64,000 nt of DNA from Kalmusia sp. IMI 367209 (taxonomy: Eukaryota; Ascomycota; Dothideomycetes; Pleosporales; Didymosphaeriaceae): positions 1-64,000 of the forward strand of contig JAPEUQ010000020.1 of assembly GCA_027946365.1 (NCBI GenBank), given 5' to 3'. This document shows, piece after piece, positions 11,880 through 24,348 of this stretch. How positions within the stretch are numbered: position 1 is the stretch's first letter; each line of letters starts with the position of its first letter. The notes below the pieces were generated by a model. The model was not told where the DNA came from. It worked only from the letters and a program-made list of their open reading frames with translations, and did not search any database. Made by a program: the position numbers and the translations under genes.

Positions 11880-12400
11880 CTACTGTGCGAAACTGCATCC
11901 TACAGATCCTCCATAAGCCCGATAGGTGTAGAACGCTTCTTCCGGGTATCTACAAGCATGTTGCTTATCTTATAGCGTATAGGGTAGACTACTTTTAACT
12001 CGCCATACGCCGCAGTGGCTTCGCCTCTCTATTACGGCGCCAACGCGCCAACTACGCCACCACTCTACAACCCCGAAGCGCTACCTACGCCTCCAACTTA
12101 CGTCCTCTAATCCTATTTTGTTTCATATTTCGTTTCAGGTTCCATTTTATGCTAATCAAAGGGCCGTTACATGTGTCTAGACGGTTGAGAGGATGTCGTG
12201 GTAGTTCTGACTTGGATCTCAAACTTATGCCCAGATCATGCACAGATCAGGTACGTTCCAGGTAAGTTGTTATAGTGCATAGGTTGAACAAGCTACTAGA
12301 AACAGCCGTAGTCTACGATTTACCTTAGTAGTCTACGAAAACCTTCTATAGTCTATAATAGATTACAGCGAAGGGTCAACTTTTCTAGTCTACAATGAAT
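11880..12400. repeat. Dispersed repeat copy beside the second AT-rich block
   Basis: Contains CCCAGATCATGCACAGATCAG at about 12230-12250, then GTAGTCTACGATTTACC and AGTCTACGAAAACC, the palindrome family seen across the window. Otherwise no gene is visible between the hydrolase relic and the AT-rich block. Confidence 0.55.
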
Positions 12401-14500
12401 TTCTAAAACGTCATTAATAAGTAATCTATCTAATCCTAAACATACTAATAGACTTAATAAAGTTATAATATCTTTAAATATATCTTTATAATTAAAAGTA
12501 AAAGAGAAGTATTTTTATCCTTTTTAGTATAGTACTCTTTAGAATTATATATAATTTCTCTATACTATATTACTAGTCTACTATAGTATACTTCTTTTAA
12601 AATAAGAAAGATACTATCCTATAATAGCCCAACTAGAGGAGTAGAAAAAAAAGGAAAGGATAGAAAGAACCCTATAATTTTTATCTAGATAGTTTAAACT
12701 TATATTCTCTTATATTATTTAAAAAGAGCTAAGGAAAAAATTTCTCTCTTTTTTAAATATTCTATATAAAGAATTACTTAGAGTAGAGATAACTATTTTA
12801 GAACTTAATAATTAATAGAGATTACTAATATAATAGACTTATATATAAATCTATATTTTCTTTTTATTTTATAATATATTTTATTAATTCTATATTATTT
12901 ACGCTAAATTTAATACCCATTTATTATTTAAAATTAATATAATTAAAAATAGAAGAGAATAATAACTATATTTTTTTACTATTTTTAAAAATAATATATA
13001 GTTCTTAATAAATAGATATATTTAAATAAACCTATTAATATTATATATAAAATAGTTAAATATATTAATTAAAATTATAGATAAATTCTATTTAGAATCT
13101 ATCTTATTATAATTTAAAATAAGGAGTAAATTATCTTTTAGGATTAATTCTTTTTAATGAATAAGATTTTAGCTATTACTTTTTAATTTACTATATATTT
13201 TTTCTATTTATTAGATTTCCTACTTTATAATACTATTATAAAATGTTATATGTCTCTTCTAGTCTCTCTTAGTCTTTTGTAGTCTCTTATAGTATATAAT
13301 CTCTTATAGTCTCTTATATTATATAGTCTCTCGTAGTCTCTCATAGTTCTATGTAGTCTATTATATAGTATAGTCTCTCATAGTGCTTTACGGAATATGG
13401 ACTGTTATACTCTCCTATAAACTATAAAGTATAGTAGAGGTTCAGTATAGACTATATATTATCGATTAGGATAGGGTATATAGTAGTATAGAGTATAGAA
13501 ATTATATAGACTACTATATTAGTCTTTCTAAAAATTAACTTTATAGAACCTCTAACTTATAGTTATTAGTTAATATAAAATATATAAACCTTCTATAAAT
13601 TTTAGAATTTTAAAAAAGCCTATTTATCTTATATTGTTATTAGTATTTTTAAATAAATAAATAATATCATTAATATTTTTATATAGTATAGTATAGAGTC
13701 TTTAGGTCTATTATAAAGTCTTATATTAACTCTTATAGATTATAATAGAATATAATCTCATATAGTTTCTTTACTCTCTTATAGACACTTATAGACTTTA
13801 GTAGAGTAAAGTTTAGAATAGTCTACTATAGACTATAACATAATATAGACTAGAATAGATTATAATAAACTCTAGGATATTATAGACTAGGGTAGACTCT
13901 TATAGATCCTACTATAGTATAGAATATCATAGACTATAGTATAATATAGACTTAGATAAACTCCTATAGATTCTACTATAGAACAGTCTCTCTTTAGTAT
14001 GTATAAAGACCTCTTCCTTTCTATTTAAGTTTAGATACTAATTGGATTATTGATTAGGGTTTCTAATATTCTTGTATATCTTTAAGAAAGAATTTTATTA
14101 GATATCATTACTGTCGACTGATACGTAAAAGAAGGATTCTTAAAATCTAGGTAAAAGGTATTCCATTCTCTATTTATATCAAGGTTCCTAGGCTTCTTTT
14201 TACTCCCCTCATCTTGGTTGACGCCAGGCTAGTAGTTAGCTATTATTCTTTATTTTTATAAGTTGAGTAAGTTTAGTTAGCCCTACTTCACATATAAGAC
14301 ATTCTTTGTTGATTTCTTTTATGAGGCCGTACTAGGATTTCCGTAAGTTACTATAGTTTGTCGTAGACTATTAGAGACTGTCGGAGATTAATGGGGACTA
14401 TCGTAGACTGTTGTTGACTAGAGCAGACTGGCGTACTTAGCCATCCTATCTGATAATAGTATAAGGTTTTCTAGAGAGTAGTATAGGATATAGAATACTA
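12400..14500. repeat. Second AT-rich, RIP-like block
   Basis: Composition as in 1-2160. It includes CTTATAGTCT tandem units near 13240-13400 (inverted relative to 1200-1860), a copy of the 2030-2150 sequence at 13480-13600, and TATAGACTATAGTA-type units near 13800-14000. No gene survives. The two AT-rich blocks bracket a gene island of about 10 kb. Confidence 0.75.
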
Positions 14501-14519
14501 TAGACTACTATAGTGTATA

Positions 14520-16657
14520 GAGCTCTAGATACTACCGTAACGATACAGTCTGTGCACGCGGGACAGTCAATGCACGCGTATCGTAAACGTGTCAACTTTT
14601 CAACACCAGCTTTCTCAGCCAATATAGATCCTATTGAGGCTGCAATTGCAGGATTAGAATCTCAAGATTCTATTCAAATAACCAGCGTATACGGAGATCG
14701 CAAAAAGACTCGGCGTTGTACGAACTACCTTGGCGCGAAGGCACAGAGCTTTTACGCAGTCGCGCAAAGCTGCGGATTCCGAACGCAGTAAATAAGTAAA
14801 CAACAAGAAAAAGAGCTTGTACGATATGTAAAAAAGCTCACTGAACGAGGCCTGGCACCTACAAGACAGCTGATTCAACATTTTGCAAGTTCCATTGCTC
14901 AAACTACTGTTAGCATAAAGTGGGTAGATCAGTTTATTAAGCAGAACAGTAACGCCCTTGTTTCAAAATGGGCGACTGGAATTAACAGTAACCGACACAA
15001 AGCAAATTCAGAAGCAAGATATAAGCTATACTTAAGCTGCTACAGTAAAGATCTCTCAGTATAAAATCAAAAAAGTTAAGTACCTACAATGTGGATGAAA
15101 ATGGCTTCCTAGTTGGCAACATCTCTAGAACAAAGCGGATTTGCAACAGATCTCTGTATAAGCGCAAACAAGTAACGCAGCCAATGCAAGATGGAAATCG
15201 CGAGTGGATTTCAGTTCCAGCCTGTCTATGCGTTGATGGATCTACTATAAAACCAGCCCTTATTTATCAGTCCGATTCAGAAGATCTACAACAAAGCTAG
15301 CTGTAAGAGATCAACTCAGAAATCTGAATCTTTGTTACAGCGTTAAGCTATGGCTGGACAAACAACGAAATAGGCCTTGCATGGCTTATACAGGTGTTTG
15401 ATCGCTGCACCAAGGAGGAATCGCAACAAGTCTATCGACTCCTTATCCTTGACGGGCATGGTTCCCACGTGACTATTGATTTCATCGACTATTGCGACGA
15501 GCAAAGAATCCTACTTACTATTCTGCCTCCTCATACAACACTTACCTTACAGCCGCTTGACGTCTGCGTTTTTAAAAGTCTCTCAGCTGGCTACTCAGCT
15601 GAGTTGTCAGCCTTTCTACTAAACAGTCAAGAGCTGATCCCAATGGCTAAAAGAGACTTTTGCAGCTTGTTCTGGAACGCCTGGGTTATATCCGTCAGTG
15701 AGGCTTCAATTTTAAAATCTTTTGAAGCAACTGGCATTGCGCCCCTAGATAGAGAGCCTATCCTCAAAAAAATTTACCAACCAACCTAAGCAAGACTCTC
15801 GCGAAAGTTCAAATTCTTCCGGTACCACCAACTTCAGAAAATACGATAGGCGTGCAAAAGCTATAAGCTCAGGAGACCAGAATCAAGTAGAGAAACTACG
15901 CCAAGACGTCCATTCTTTGACTGCTAAGTCAGAAATCTTTGCGCATGAGCTTCAAGGTGTTAAAAAGCGCTAGTAGTAAAGGTAGACGCACAACCAAACG
16001 TCACGCTTTACCCATTGAGGCGCCTCATGACTATCATGGAAGTGTAATCTACTGGTCGCCTAGCAAAGTGCAAAAGGCGCGCGATAACCTACAACAAGAA
16101 GAGGCTGAGGAAGCAAGTTTACAGCTTCAAAAATAAGAAGATGTTCGGATTATAAAGGAGAACATGCTGCTCAAAGGAAATCTAGCTGAACAAAGGCGCG
16201 TTGCTAGAGCTCAGGCTCAAGCATCTAGGAAAAAGCAGAAGGCTGATGAGGCAGCTCAAAAAGCGCAAGCTCGAGAAGCTCGGAAAGCTCAAGAACAACT
16301 TCAGGATCGCATCGAAGTTGCTAAAAAAGAAAAGGAAAATGCTGTAAGACTTTCTACAAAAGCCGCAACAAAAGATCAAGCTGCGCAGAAGACTGTAGGT
16401 GCTGCTGAAGCTGCTGAGGCTTCTTCACCTCGAATTTCCCGCAGTGGCCGCGCGATCGAAAAGCCAACTAGATTGTTGTGATTTTACTAGCTAGCATTAA
16501 TTCATAAGACTTATAGAGCTCTCCACCAAAACATCTCACCATAGTAGCTGTTGTTGTAAGTTTTACAGTCTCAGAAAGCTGCCTGAATTTTGGGTGTTGG
16601 CGTGCACTGACTGTCCCGCGTGCACAGACTGTTTTGGCACGGTAGTTTCTGGAGCCC
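14520..16657 (+). mobile_element. Fot1/pogo-type DNA transposon, about 2.1 kb, with TIRs and TA duplication
   Basis: The left end (14520-14578) and the reverse complement of the right end (about 16600-16657) match over about 55 bp, including ACAGTCTGTGCACGCGGGAC. Both ends abut TA (14518-14519 and 16658-16659), the target duplication typical of Tc1/mariner-pogo elements. The interior encodes a DDE-type transposase broken by stops. The gap between well-preserved ends and a broken gene suggests mutation after insertion, and possibly mobilisation in trans while transposase was available. Confidence 0.85.
14547..16481 (+). pseudogene. Fot1/pogo-like DDE transposase, multiply interrupted
   Basis: The N-terminal part (14600-15050) is a helix-turn-helix/CENP-B-like DNA-binding region. 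The catalytic core follows in pieces: MDENGF near 15091 supplies the first Asp, LLILDGHGSHVTIDF near 15450 the second, and LPPHTTLTLQPLDVCVF near 15530 the third. The C-terminus (16164-16481) is a coiled coil rich in Ala, Lys and Gln ending GRAIEKPTRLL, as in fungal pogo transposases. Stops at about 14789, 15062 and 15298 plus several further breaks split the reading frame, so the protein cannot be made intact. Confidence 0.8.
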
Positions 16658-17447
16658 TATGGATTATTATTTCATTCTTTTCTTTTCTTCCCCCCCTCTC
16701 CGGCTACTTGCTAGGTAGAAAGGCTACGGAAGCCAGTCTACCCCAGTAAGTAATAGTCTACGATAGTCTCTTCTCAACCGTAGCCATCAATAATCTATGA
16801 TCTTCTATAGTAGACTACGGCGATCTCTATAGATTCCCAGCATTCGTAGCGTGACCTTATAGAGGGGGATACTAACGAGGAGAAGAAAACGTACATGGAA
16901 TATGGGATCAACCAAACTAGATTGGCACGCAAATATCAGGGACGGCTTCCAATGATCAGCTCAGCGTCAGCTAGGACGATAAGCAAAACGAGAGGTCGTG
17001 ATCTTAGGAGGATAGTTGTAGAATTTTCAGCCCTCTTCATCTCGATGTAAGGACACTCTATACAGTGTAGCCAGTAGTACTAACACACAAGCACTATGAA
17101 CCTACTTCCTACGCTTCCGTTGCCTTTAGCGTTTCACGATCCTACCACAAGGAAATGACTCATCTGCTTCCGATACCCTCGCAATGACTCTAGCCTTAAG
17201 GGTGTTCACTACAGTTCAAATAAAGCACGTTGAAAAGTTAACGCGTACCATCGCAGGCGTACGATAACCTAGACGACACGGCACATAGGAACTATAGGAT
17301 GGAAGGGCACGACTCAATTTGCTAATACTACAGACAGAAGCGCCCTCTTTGTTATCTCTACACCCTCATCCCCGCGACCTCAAGGACCTCCACCAGGCGA
17401 GGACGCCCAAATCGCCAGACCCCAAAGCTCTACCGCCAAGAAGCCCC
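16658..17447. other. Intergenic with dispersed palindromic repeats
   Basis: Around 16740-16830 are several variants of AGTCTACGATAG and GTAGACTACGG. The remainder, up to the 3' end of the SNF2-like gene, shows no gene. Confidence 0.4.
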
Positions 17448-20400
17448 TTATGCGTCGAACAGCCCACCATCGGCCGTGGACGAGTCGTCCTCGTCACTGT
17501 CTTCCACTAGCTCCCCTTCAACGATCGTGCTGTCGATTCTGCTGTTGACCTCATGCTTGCGAGCATGCGCCAGTTGGATGCTCATATCAACCGGCGAAGT
17601 GCAGTTATAGTATTGGAGCACCGAGATCATGTCCTCCGACTGACCAGATCTCTTCGGCCGCTTCATGAACTGCTGGACTTTGTCTAGACGCGGATGTGGG
17701 TCGACCATGATAACGATGTTGGCGCCGCTTAGGTTGACGCCCTCAGCTATGACGTCGATGGTACTTACGAAGTATCGGACCGGGCTGCTATGCTGATTGA
17801 AGACGTCGATGCTGGCACAGCGGTCAGGCTGCTGCATCGCCGCATTTATACCCACGACCTGCCGGTCATCTACTTTGGTCTGCTTAGACGTGAGAAACGC
17901 AACGTCGTCTTGTCCGACTAACAGCACGATACCCTAGATGGCTTAGGTTAGCGGGGGATTGGGTAACTCTAAGGTTGGATGGACGCCTCGACTTACGATG
18001 TAATAGAGGAGCGCAGTAGAGGGAAGCCTGGTACCGATGAGGATCTTGTTGTGCTCGCCCTTGGAATGGCCACCACGCTTCCGGGTTTTGTCTGCCTTTT
18101 TGATGTCCCTCACGAGCTGCACCCACTTCATGTCACCCTCGATCAGCTTGGAGAAGTTCTTATACATGAACGAGGCCTTAGGGTCATTGTAGTGTACTTC
18201 CAGAGATTTGGACCGAACGTCCAACTCCGGCTCTGCAGCCAGGCAGTAGCGAGAGAGTCCAGGGGTTGTGCTGGTAAGCATGATATGGAAGAAGGCTCTG
18301 TCGAGTGCCATCGCCTGTTTGGTTGGCTCTGGACCCTTGCGGCCGGAGGATATCCAATGGGCCATCGATTTGCGGAGCCTGTCCTCTTGCCTGCGCTTTA
18401 GCTCGTTGCTTATTTGGCGCATGGACTCGATGTCCTCGGTTCGATAGGTGAGTGGGATGGACTTGATGTCCATGCCTATCGTACTGATCATGTAGGCTGG
18501 CTGGCCATCCGGTCTGAGCGTGCTCTCGTTTCGCTCCATCACAAAGGTTCGCACCAGCTCAGCTAGGATTTGGTTGTAGTCATCGAGAAGTTCCATCTCA
18601 CCGCTCTTGTCGACGGCACGGAGGAGGTCTAACCAGCGTTTTGCGAGGGTCTCAAACGGCGGCTCCGAACGGGGTGCTGCCGAGGGTGCAGGCGCGAGGT
18701 GGCGAAGGAGCCGGACGCGAGTCTCTTCAAACTCCGCACTGTACCCTTCGTCCCCTTCCTTAAGCTTATCTTGGTCATGCCAATGGGGACGAGAGCAGAA
18801 CTCTCCAATATGGCGGATGAGAGCGGCAGGACCATTCGCCCTAGGTGTGCCGGAGAGGCCGATGTACCCGAAGTGCTCCCTAGAAGCCTGAAACTTCTGT
18901 TGCTGCAGCTCGACGTACGTGCTTAGGAGTTTTGACCGATAAGCTGAAAAGCCGTGAAACTCATCCCACACCATGAGGCCGACATCGAGAAGCCCACTGC
19001 ACGTGAGCGTTTGGGGCTTCTTCCCCTGGTCGAACAGCTGTGCCCGTGCATTGGAAGTCGCGGACCTTGTTCGGGAAGGTATAAGGCGTTGTGAGGATGA
19101 GATAGCCAGCTGCCAGGAAGCTTGCGCGCTGCACGGTGGCATCGGCAGGAGGCGCAACGCGAATCGGCCCTCCTCGAGCAGATTCAGAACCCGACATTTC
19201 CCACACAGCCTCGGGGTTCTTGGGGTCGGCAGGAAGTTGCCGGAGGAGCGGCTCCCAGTTCGGCCTGCGTACCATTGAAGCCATGTCTTTTGGGGTTATC
19301 TTCGCCGCCAAAGGTACGTTGGTGGCACTGCGTTTGGGCTCCCGAGGAGGAGGTGGCCGGTCTTCTTCTGCCGTCGCACCGTGCTCCTGCTCGTAGGCGG
19401 CCATTTCTCGCTCGTGTTGTGCCCATGCCCGGTCGGAGGCGCGAGAGACAGCGATCTTCATCGTGTCCTCGTGTAGTATGAAAACCTTCAGGGGCATGAA
19501 TGTGAACGTAAGGATCGGGGCATCCTCCAAGAGCGTCTCCAGGCAGCTCACCCACTCTTTGCCGGTACGCGGGAGGATGTTGATGAGACTGATTCCACCA
19601 GACATCCGGCAATGGCGGGGGTGGGTCCAAGAGGACCAAACACATGGGCACGGGAGAGGGAGCTTATCCTGAGAAGGGCATGGACCATCGCCTCTGTATC
19701 CGCTAGGATGGTGCTCGAAGACGTCTGGGAACTCTCTACGCGCCCTCTCCGGGTCAGTGCGAGCGATCACTACGATAAGCTGCTGACGTATGACCCAGAA
19801 TCGGACGACGGTGATGGTGCCACCTGGGTAGGTCTTGCCATATCCCATGTCGGAGCCGTCGATGAGACCTCCCTTCCTCAGGAGTTGGTAGATGTATTCG
19901 GCGAGAGCAACCCACTGGTGTGGAAAGAGACCGCATCCTATTGCTAATCCCCAAGTGACTGGGAATAGAATGATGGCGTAGCCGTACAGCAACGCGTCCG
20001 GCGGAAGCATGAACATCTTGGCAGCGTTCGAGTAGTGGAACTTGCTCGATCGACCACTTACCTCCCTCACCTCTTTGGAGATTGCCGCCTCAGCCCTGAT
20101 CATTGGTTAGCGGAGGAAACTGTAAGTAAGCCAAGGAGGCCAGAATACCTTTTCAAAGCTAGCAGCTCGCGGCTGGTTACCTCACGCACCTTAGCGGAGC
20201 TCCAGTCTGCCGGATTGAAGTCCTCGCCGTACAGCTGCCTAAGGTTTTGCAGCTCCCTGGTCTGGTCGATGGTCGCGTGAGCGGGAGGTGATGTGAGGGA
20301 TTCATCGACCACCAGGGGATCTTCGATGGTCCCTTGGCCACCCTTCTCCGTGTCCGGAGACTCCGCAGGCTTTGCTTGCTCCGAAGGCTTCGCAGGTGAC

Positions 20401-22206
20401 GCCCGCTGGTTCGTATCCTCCTGGCGACTGCCATCCGCCTGCTCAGAAGGCTTTGCTTGCTCTGAAGGCTTTGCAGGTGACTCTTGCTGGTTGGTATCTT
20501 CCTGGCGACCGTCCGCTTGCGCCGAAGGCTTTGCTTGCTCCCCGAAGGCTTCGCAGGTGACACCGGCTGGCCAGTATCTTCCTGGCGGCTCCTGGTCTGC
20601 TGGAAAGACTCGTCTTTCTCTACGTCGGCATGCTTGCTCGTGCCGGTGGTGCTCTTTGCGGGTCTCGTGTTAGAAGCGACCTGTTGCTGTCCTTTGGCGT
20701 TGTCTGTGTTGCTGTCTGCGTTGCTGTCTTTGTTGCTCTCTTCATCGCCGTCTTCGCTATCATATTCATCGCCGTCTTCGTCGTCGTATTCGTCGTCGTA
20801 TTCGTCGCTGTCACCGACGCTGTGGCTAGACTCAATAGTAAGCTTCTGCTTCTTCGCAACAAGCTTGCTAGCGCGGGTGGCCCTTCTCCAGCGCAGTGTG
20901 ATGCTGTCGCTATCGCTGGGCTCGACGAGACTGTTGCCATCGTGGTCACGGTCACCAGGGTCAAGGAAAGTTGCAAGCTTCCCTGCGCCCCTCTTGCCCG
21001 CGTTGACCGTCCTCACTCTGTCCGGTGTAGCGCTGTGGGAGACGTCGATAGGTGTCTCGCTGATGTGCTTGTTGAAGGAGTCTTCCGAAGGCTCTATAGT
21101 CGCTTGGATGGTTTGATCCTCCGGGTTGCCAATGCTGCCTTGCCTGTCTATGAAACGATCGATTGATGACCTCACCGATAGGGTTGTCTGTAGACCTGAT
21201 ATGGGTAAAGTGGACGCATCGAACGGTCGATGATGTGACCGAAGTGGGGGAAGGGTCTGCTGTGCGGGCTGCCGTGAGCGCGATGCAGATGAATGAAATG
21301 ATCGGATGTCGGTCAGACGCGTGCGAGGTAGATGTGAATGCGCCATGCTACGTTTTTTGGGTGCTGGGTAGCCCTGGCGTGAGCCGCTGGGACTCCCTGG
21401 ACGCTTGGGGCCCTGGTGACCCTGCGGCAGCGTGATGCGGGTCTCGATGTAGAACGTGTCTTCGGCGCATCGCTTGAGAAGTGCGGTGAAGATGCGGTTC
21501 GAAGACAGACGTATGCGTCGCTCCTCGCGGTCCACCCCAAAGTGCACGCCTTCTGCGAGGTCTGGACGCCCAACTTCAACCAGGTAGGCGGCAAGTAAAT
21601 CGAGGTCGGCCACTTCCTCTTCTGCGTCGTCAACCCACTGTATGATCTCACCTAGCTCCAACATTTCGGACTCGCGCTCGCCCTGTGGGGTGACGACGAT
21701 GTGGACGACCAGGAATGTCCGCATAGGTGCTTGAGGGGCCGGCTTGGCTGCTTGCTTTGCATGTTTGGACGTGGGCACAGAAGTTGGGGCCTGCGGATCT
21801 GGCGCGTTCGTTGCGGTTGCTGCGGGAGTCTCCTCCGTCGGCGCTGTTCCTCCTGTGCTATTCGGGACCTTTGCTTTTCCGGAGGGTCTCGTCGAGCGTG
21901 TCTTGATCCGACCAGTCAACCCTACGACGGCCTTTTCAGCCCAGTCGGCTGGAGCTCGATCCCAAAAGGAACGGTGGTAAGGGTGTCTCGGCATGCTTGA
22001 ACGATCCTCTTGAAGGAACTAATCTTGTTGCCCCGCAGATCAACATCGTCAGGCTTGAGTTGGTCGATGTGGTCGCCGATTTGTGCCTTCAGCGCTGCCA
22101 GGCCTGCCTTGTTGAAACCGAAGCCGGTTAGAAGGTCGGCGTCCTTGAGCGGATTGTCGCAGCCGTCATACCACGCCTGGGATTGCGCCCACGCGTTGTC
22201 GCCCAT
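17448..22206 (-). pseudogene. SNF2-like ATPase, about 1,500 residues, frame-disrupted
   Basis: The minus strand starts at ATG 22206. After about 65 residues the frame shifts at about 21950 (CCTTTTGG run) into a long N-terminal region with an acidic stretch and three tandem units based on AKPSEQ. A 2-nt insertion (CTCCCC for CTCC, about 20540) moves the frame again. Intron 20096-20148 (GTATTC...GATCAG) leads to the ATPase: GGLIDGSDMGYGKT (motif I, about 19845), another shift near 19060, VWDEFHGF (motif II, about 18960) and IGLSGTPR (motif III). Intron 17934-17996 (GTAAGT...GCTAAC...CTAG) precedes STIDVIAEGVNLSGA and a degenerate motif VI (KRPKRSGQ, no conventional arginine-finger spacing). Two normal introns argue for a once-active gene. 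Substrate unknown; SNF2 proteins translocate on duplex DNA or remodel chromatin. Confidence 0.65.
20365..20580. repeat. Tandem units inside the SNF2-like gene
   Basis: Three imperfect copies of an approximately 80-bp unit coding for AKPSEQ-AKPSEQ-ADG-QEDTNQ. The 2-nt insertion that breaks the frame lies within one copy. Confidence 0.6.
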
Positions 22207-22229
22207 GGTGAACGGAGCAGGAAAATGCG

Positions 22230-22382
22230 TAGTCTGCTGCAGAAAGGAAAACAGCGCAGTCTGCGGTAGAAGAGGGCGGAAGGGTAGTCTGCGGTAGAAG
22301 AGGGCAGAAGGGCAGTCTGCTGTAGAAAAGAAAACAGCGCAGTCTGCGGTAGAAGAGGGCGGAAGGGCAGTCTACCGCAGCG
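22230..22382. repeat. Tandem array with CAGTCTGC units in the divergent promoter
   Basis: Repeats of AGTCTGCGGTAGAAGAGGGC and AGTCTGCTGTAGAAAAG alternate in a higher-order pattern of about 83 bp. The array starts 24 bp upstream of the SNF2-like start codon. The same CAGTCTGC word recurs in the array at 59.4-60.2 kb. Confidence 0.75.
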
Positions 22383-22652
22383 CAGGAAGGAGCGCAGCCG
22401 TTGCTGGGGCAGCGTCGCAGTGAAAGGGTGATGGTGAATGTGAGGAGAAGAGTCGGATACTCGGTGAAAGTGACAAGTCGCGTCCCAACGCGGCGTGGGA
22501 ACTCTTTCTGCGGTACCCACCAGGCGATAGAGAGCTGCAGACTGTAGCACGTTAGAAGCAGAAGCTGCGGCAGTCTTCTGCAGAATACGGTAGACAGTAG
22601 AACAAGTGGCTGCACAGGACGGGCGCCATTGTGCTACACCGGAATTCTACGC

Positions 22653-22773
22653 AGGTCAGAGTTAAGATCATGGGGGGGACTACCCAGCCTAGCCCGCTGG
22701 TGCAGCACTGCGGTAGCGGGCTAGGTGACGGTTCAGCACCGTCAAGCTCTTGCAGATCACGATGCGAGCGTAT
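22653..22773 (+). repeat. Left arm of an inverted repeat of about 120 bp
   Basis: Runs from AGGTCAGAGTTAAGATCATG through CCTAGCCCGCTGG, TGCAGATCACGATGCG to about 22773. It matches the reverse complement of 23810-23928 with roughly 12-15 mismatches. It also contains a local hairpin (TAGCCCGCTGGTG...CGGTAGCGGGCTA). Confidence 0.85.
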
Positions 22774-23809
22774 TCAAGGCCACCTCGCGAGGAGACGCGG
22801 CCCACGACCGAAGTCGCTGGAAGCATGGCCCTTGTGGACGAGACATGGACAGGAGGGGAGAAAGGACGACGGATAGCTATACCAGTCCTTGTTCTCGACG
22901 GATTGCAGCACGCGGCCTGTCTCGACGAATGAAGGCATCTCTCCGATCCTGCGCCCATCCCGCGCAGCTCAAAGAGGACACTGATGGGAGGACTATGGGC
23001 GCGCTGATGGCATGGCCGTAGCTTGTCTCGTGGTGGATTCTTCATTGTCGCGCAGGCTGCACCGGGCATGCTGAGAGGATGATGAGATCAGCTCGCATCC
23101 ACACAAAAGATGAGGCTCTTACCCTGCGGCTTCGCAGGCTCTCCTAACCCCCAAGACATAGAAGGTAGGCCGACCCCGGATGCAGTCACCTCAGCTACAC
23201 TCCCTTAACCCGCCGGGAGACTGTCTCACATCGCTCCATTGTACCGTCGCAGGCAGGCCGACGATCTGCAGCCCTGAGAAGGTAAAGCAGACCGTGTCTC
23301 GCCTCTACGCGTTGTGTTTGGGTGGCAGCATTCGTTTTGGAGCAGGGCGCGCTGGATATCCTCAAGCAAGCAAGGTGAGGGCGAAGGGGTGGCGGCCAAC
23401 GTTTAGCACCTAGGTAGCTGCGTCGATGGACACATCGCCGTGATCCCTGGTCAACCCTAGATACTCCCGTGACCACATCGTGTTGGCTGTGGGATCTTCC
23501 TCCACAAATGACATCACTCAGAGTCTCGCGTAGCCAGCAGAGGAGTAAGAGAAGACTTTGAAAAAAGAACAATAAAAAGAAAAAGAAACAGGATTAAAAA
23601 AAAAAAACGCCATGTCAAGTCGCCAGTTGGTCCGCCCATCCACCACCAGACTACGCAGACTGTTTAGGCAAGCACGCTAGCGACGACATCTGCCAAGACT
23701 CCAACTCCCTATCTCCATTTCACACTCTCTTTCCTACACATGTACGCACCCTCTGCCCTGCCGTTCGGAGAGACGGTCTCCGCCGAGGTTCGTTTCTGAA
23801 CCTCCTACC

Positions 23810-23928
23810 ATACGCTCGCACCGTGATCTGCAAGAGCTTGACGGTGCTGGACCGTCACCTGGCCCGCTGCTGCAGCGCTGCGGCAGCGGGCTAGGTTGGG
23901 TAGTCCCCCATGATCTTAAATCTAACCT
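23810..23928 (-). repeat. Right arm of the inverted repeat of about 120 bp
   Basis: Reverse complement of 22653-22773, also preserving the internal hairpin (GGCCCGCTGCTGC...GCGGCAGCGGGCTA). The arms enclose about 1.04 kb without a clear gene. The structure could be a small TIR element, or duplicated promoter or 5' leader sequence of the divergent gene pair. Confidence 0.85.
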
Positions 23929-24275
23929 TCTCGCGCGCTGTCTGTTGACGACGTGTTTGCTCGTCTCTTCACTTCACCGCCGCGTACGTGACGCGACGCG
24001 ACGGCAACGCGAGCACCTCGTCTGTTCGCCTGGCAACCAGCTCACCTGGTCTACAGCGATTCCCCTCCAGACATACAATCCTATCACACCCAGCTCCCTC
24101 TCCCCATCCTCAACACCCTACACACCCTTCACACCCTTCACACCCTTAACACCTCTCCATCGAAAGCTTTACAAGTCCGACTACCTCACAGCGATTGCGT
24201 GTCTCTACGTGTCTCCTCTAGGAGCCCAGAGTCTACTTCTCAAGCGAATTCCGTATCAGGCGTTCGTTGGAACAG

Positions 24276-24336
24276 GTAAGCCGCAGCATAGCGCCAAAGC
24301 TGGACGAGGATCTGCCTACTGACTAACTTGCGACAG
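24276..24336 (+). other. Probable 5'-leader intron of the SF1 helicase gene
   Basis: GTAAGC at 24276, CTGACTAAC near 24320 and GACAG ending at 24336 form a good fungal intron 12 nt before the ATG. The frame upstream does not join in phase with the helicase start, so it is best read as an intron in the untranslated leader. Confidence 0.55.
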
Positions 24337-24348
24337 GCCTGTCTCAAT

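Noticed and set aside
20484..21166. Plus-strand ORFs of 210 and 178 codons
   Set aside because: They are opposite to the acidic and repeat regions of the SNF2-like gene and have no motif of their own.
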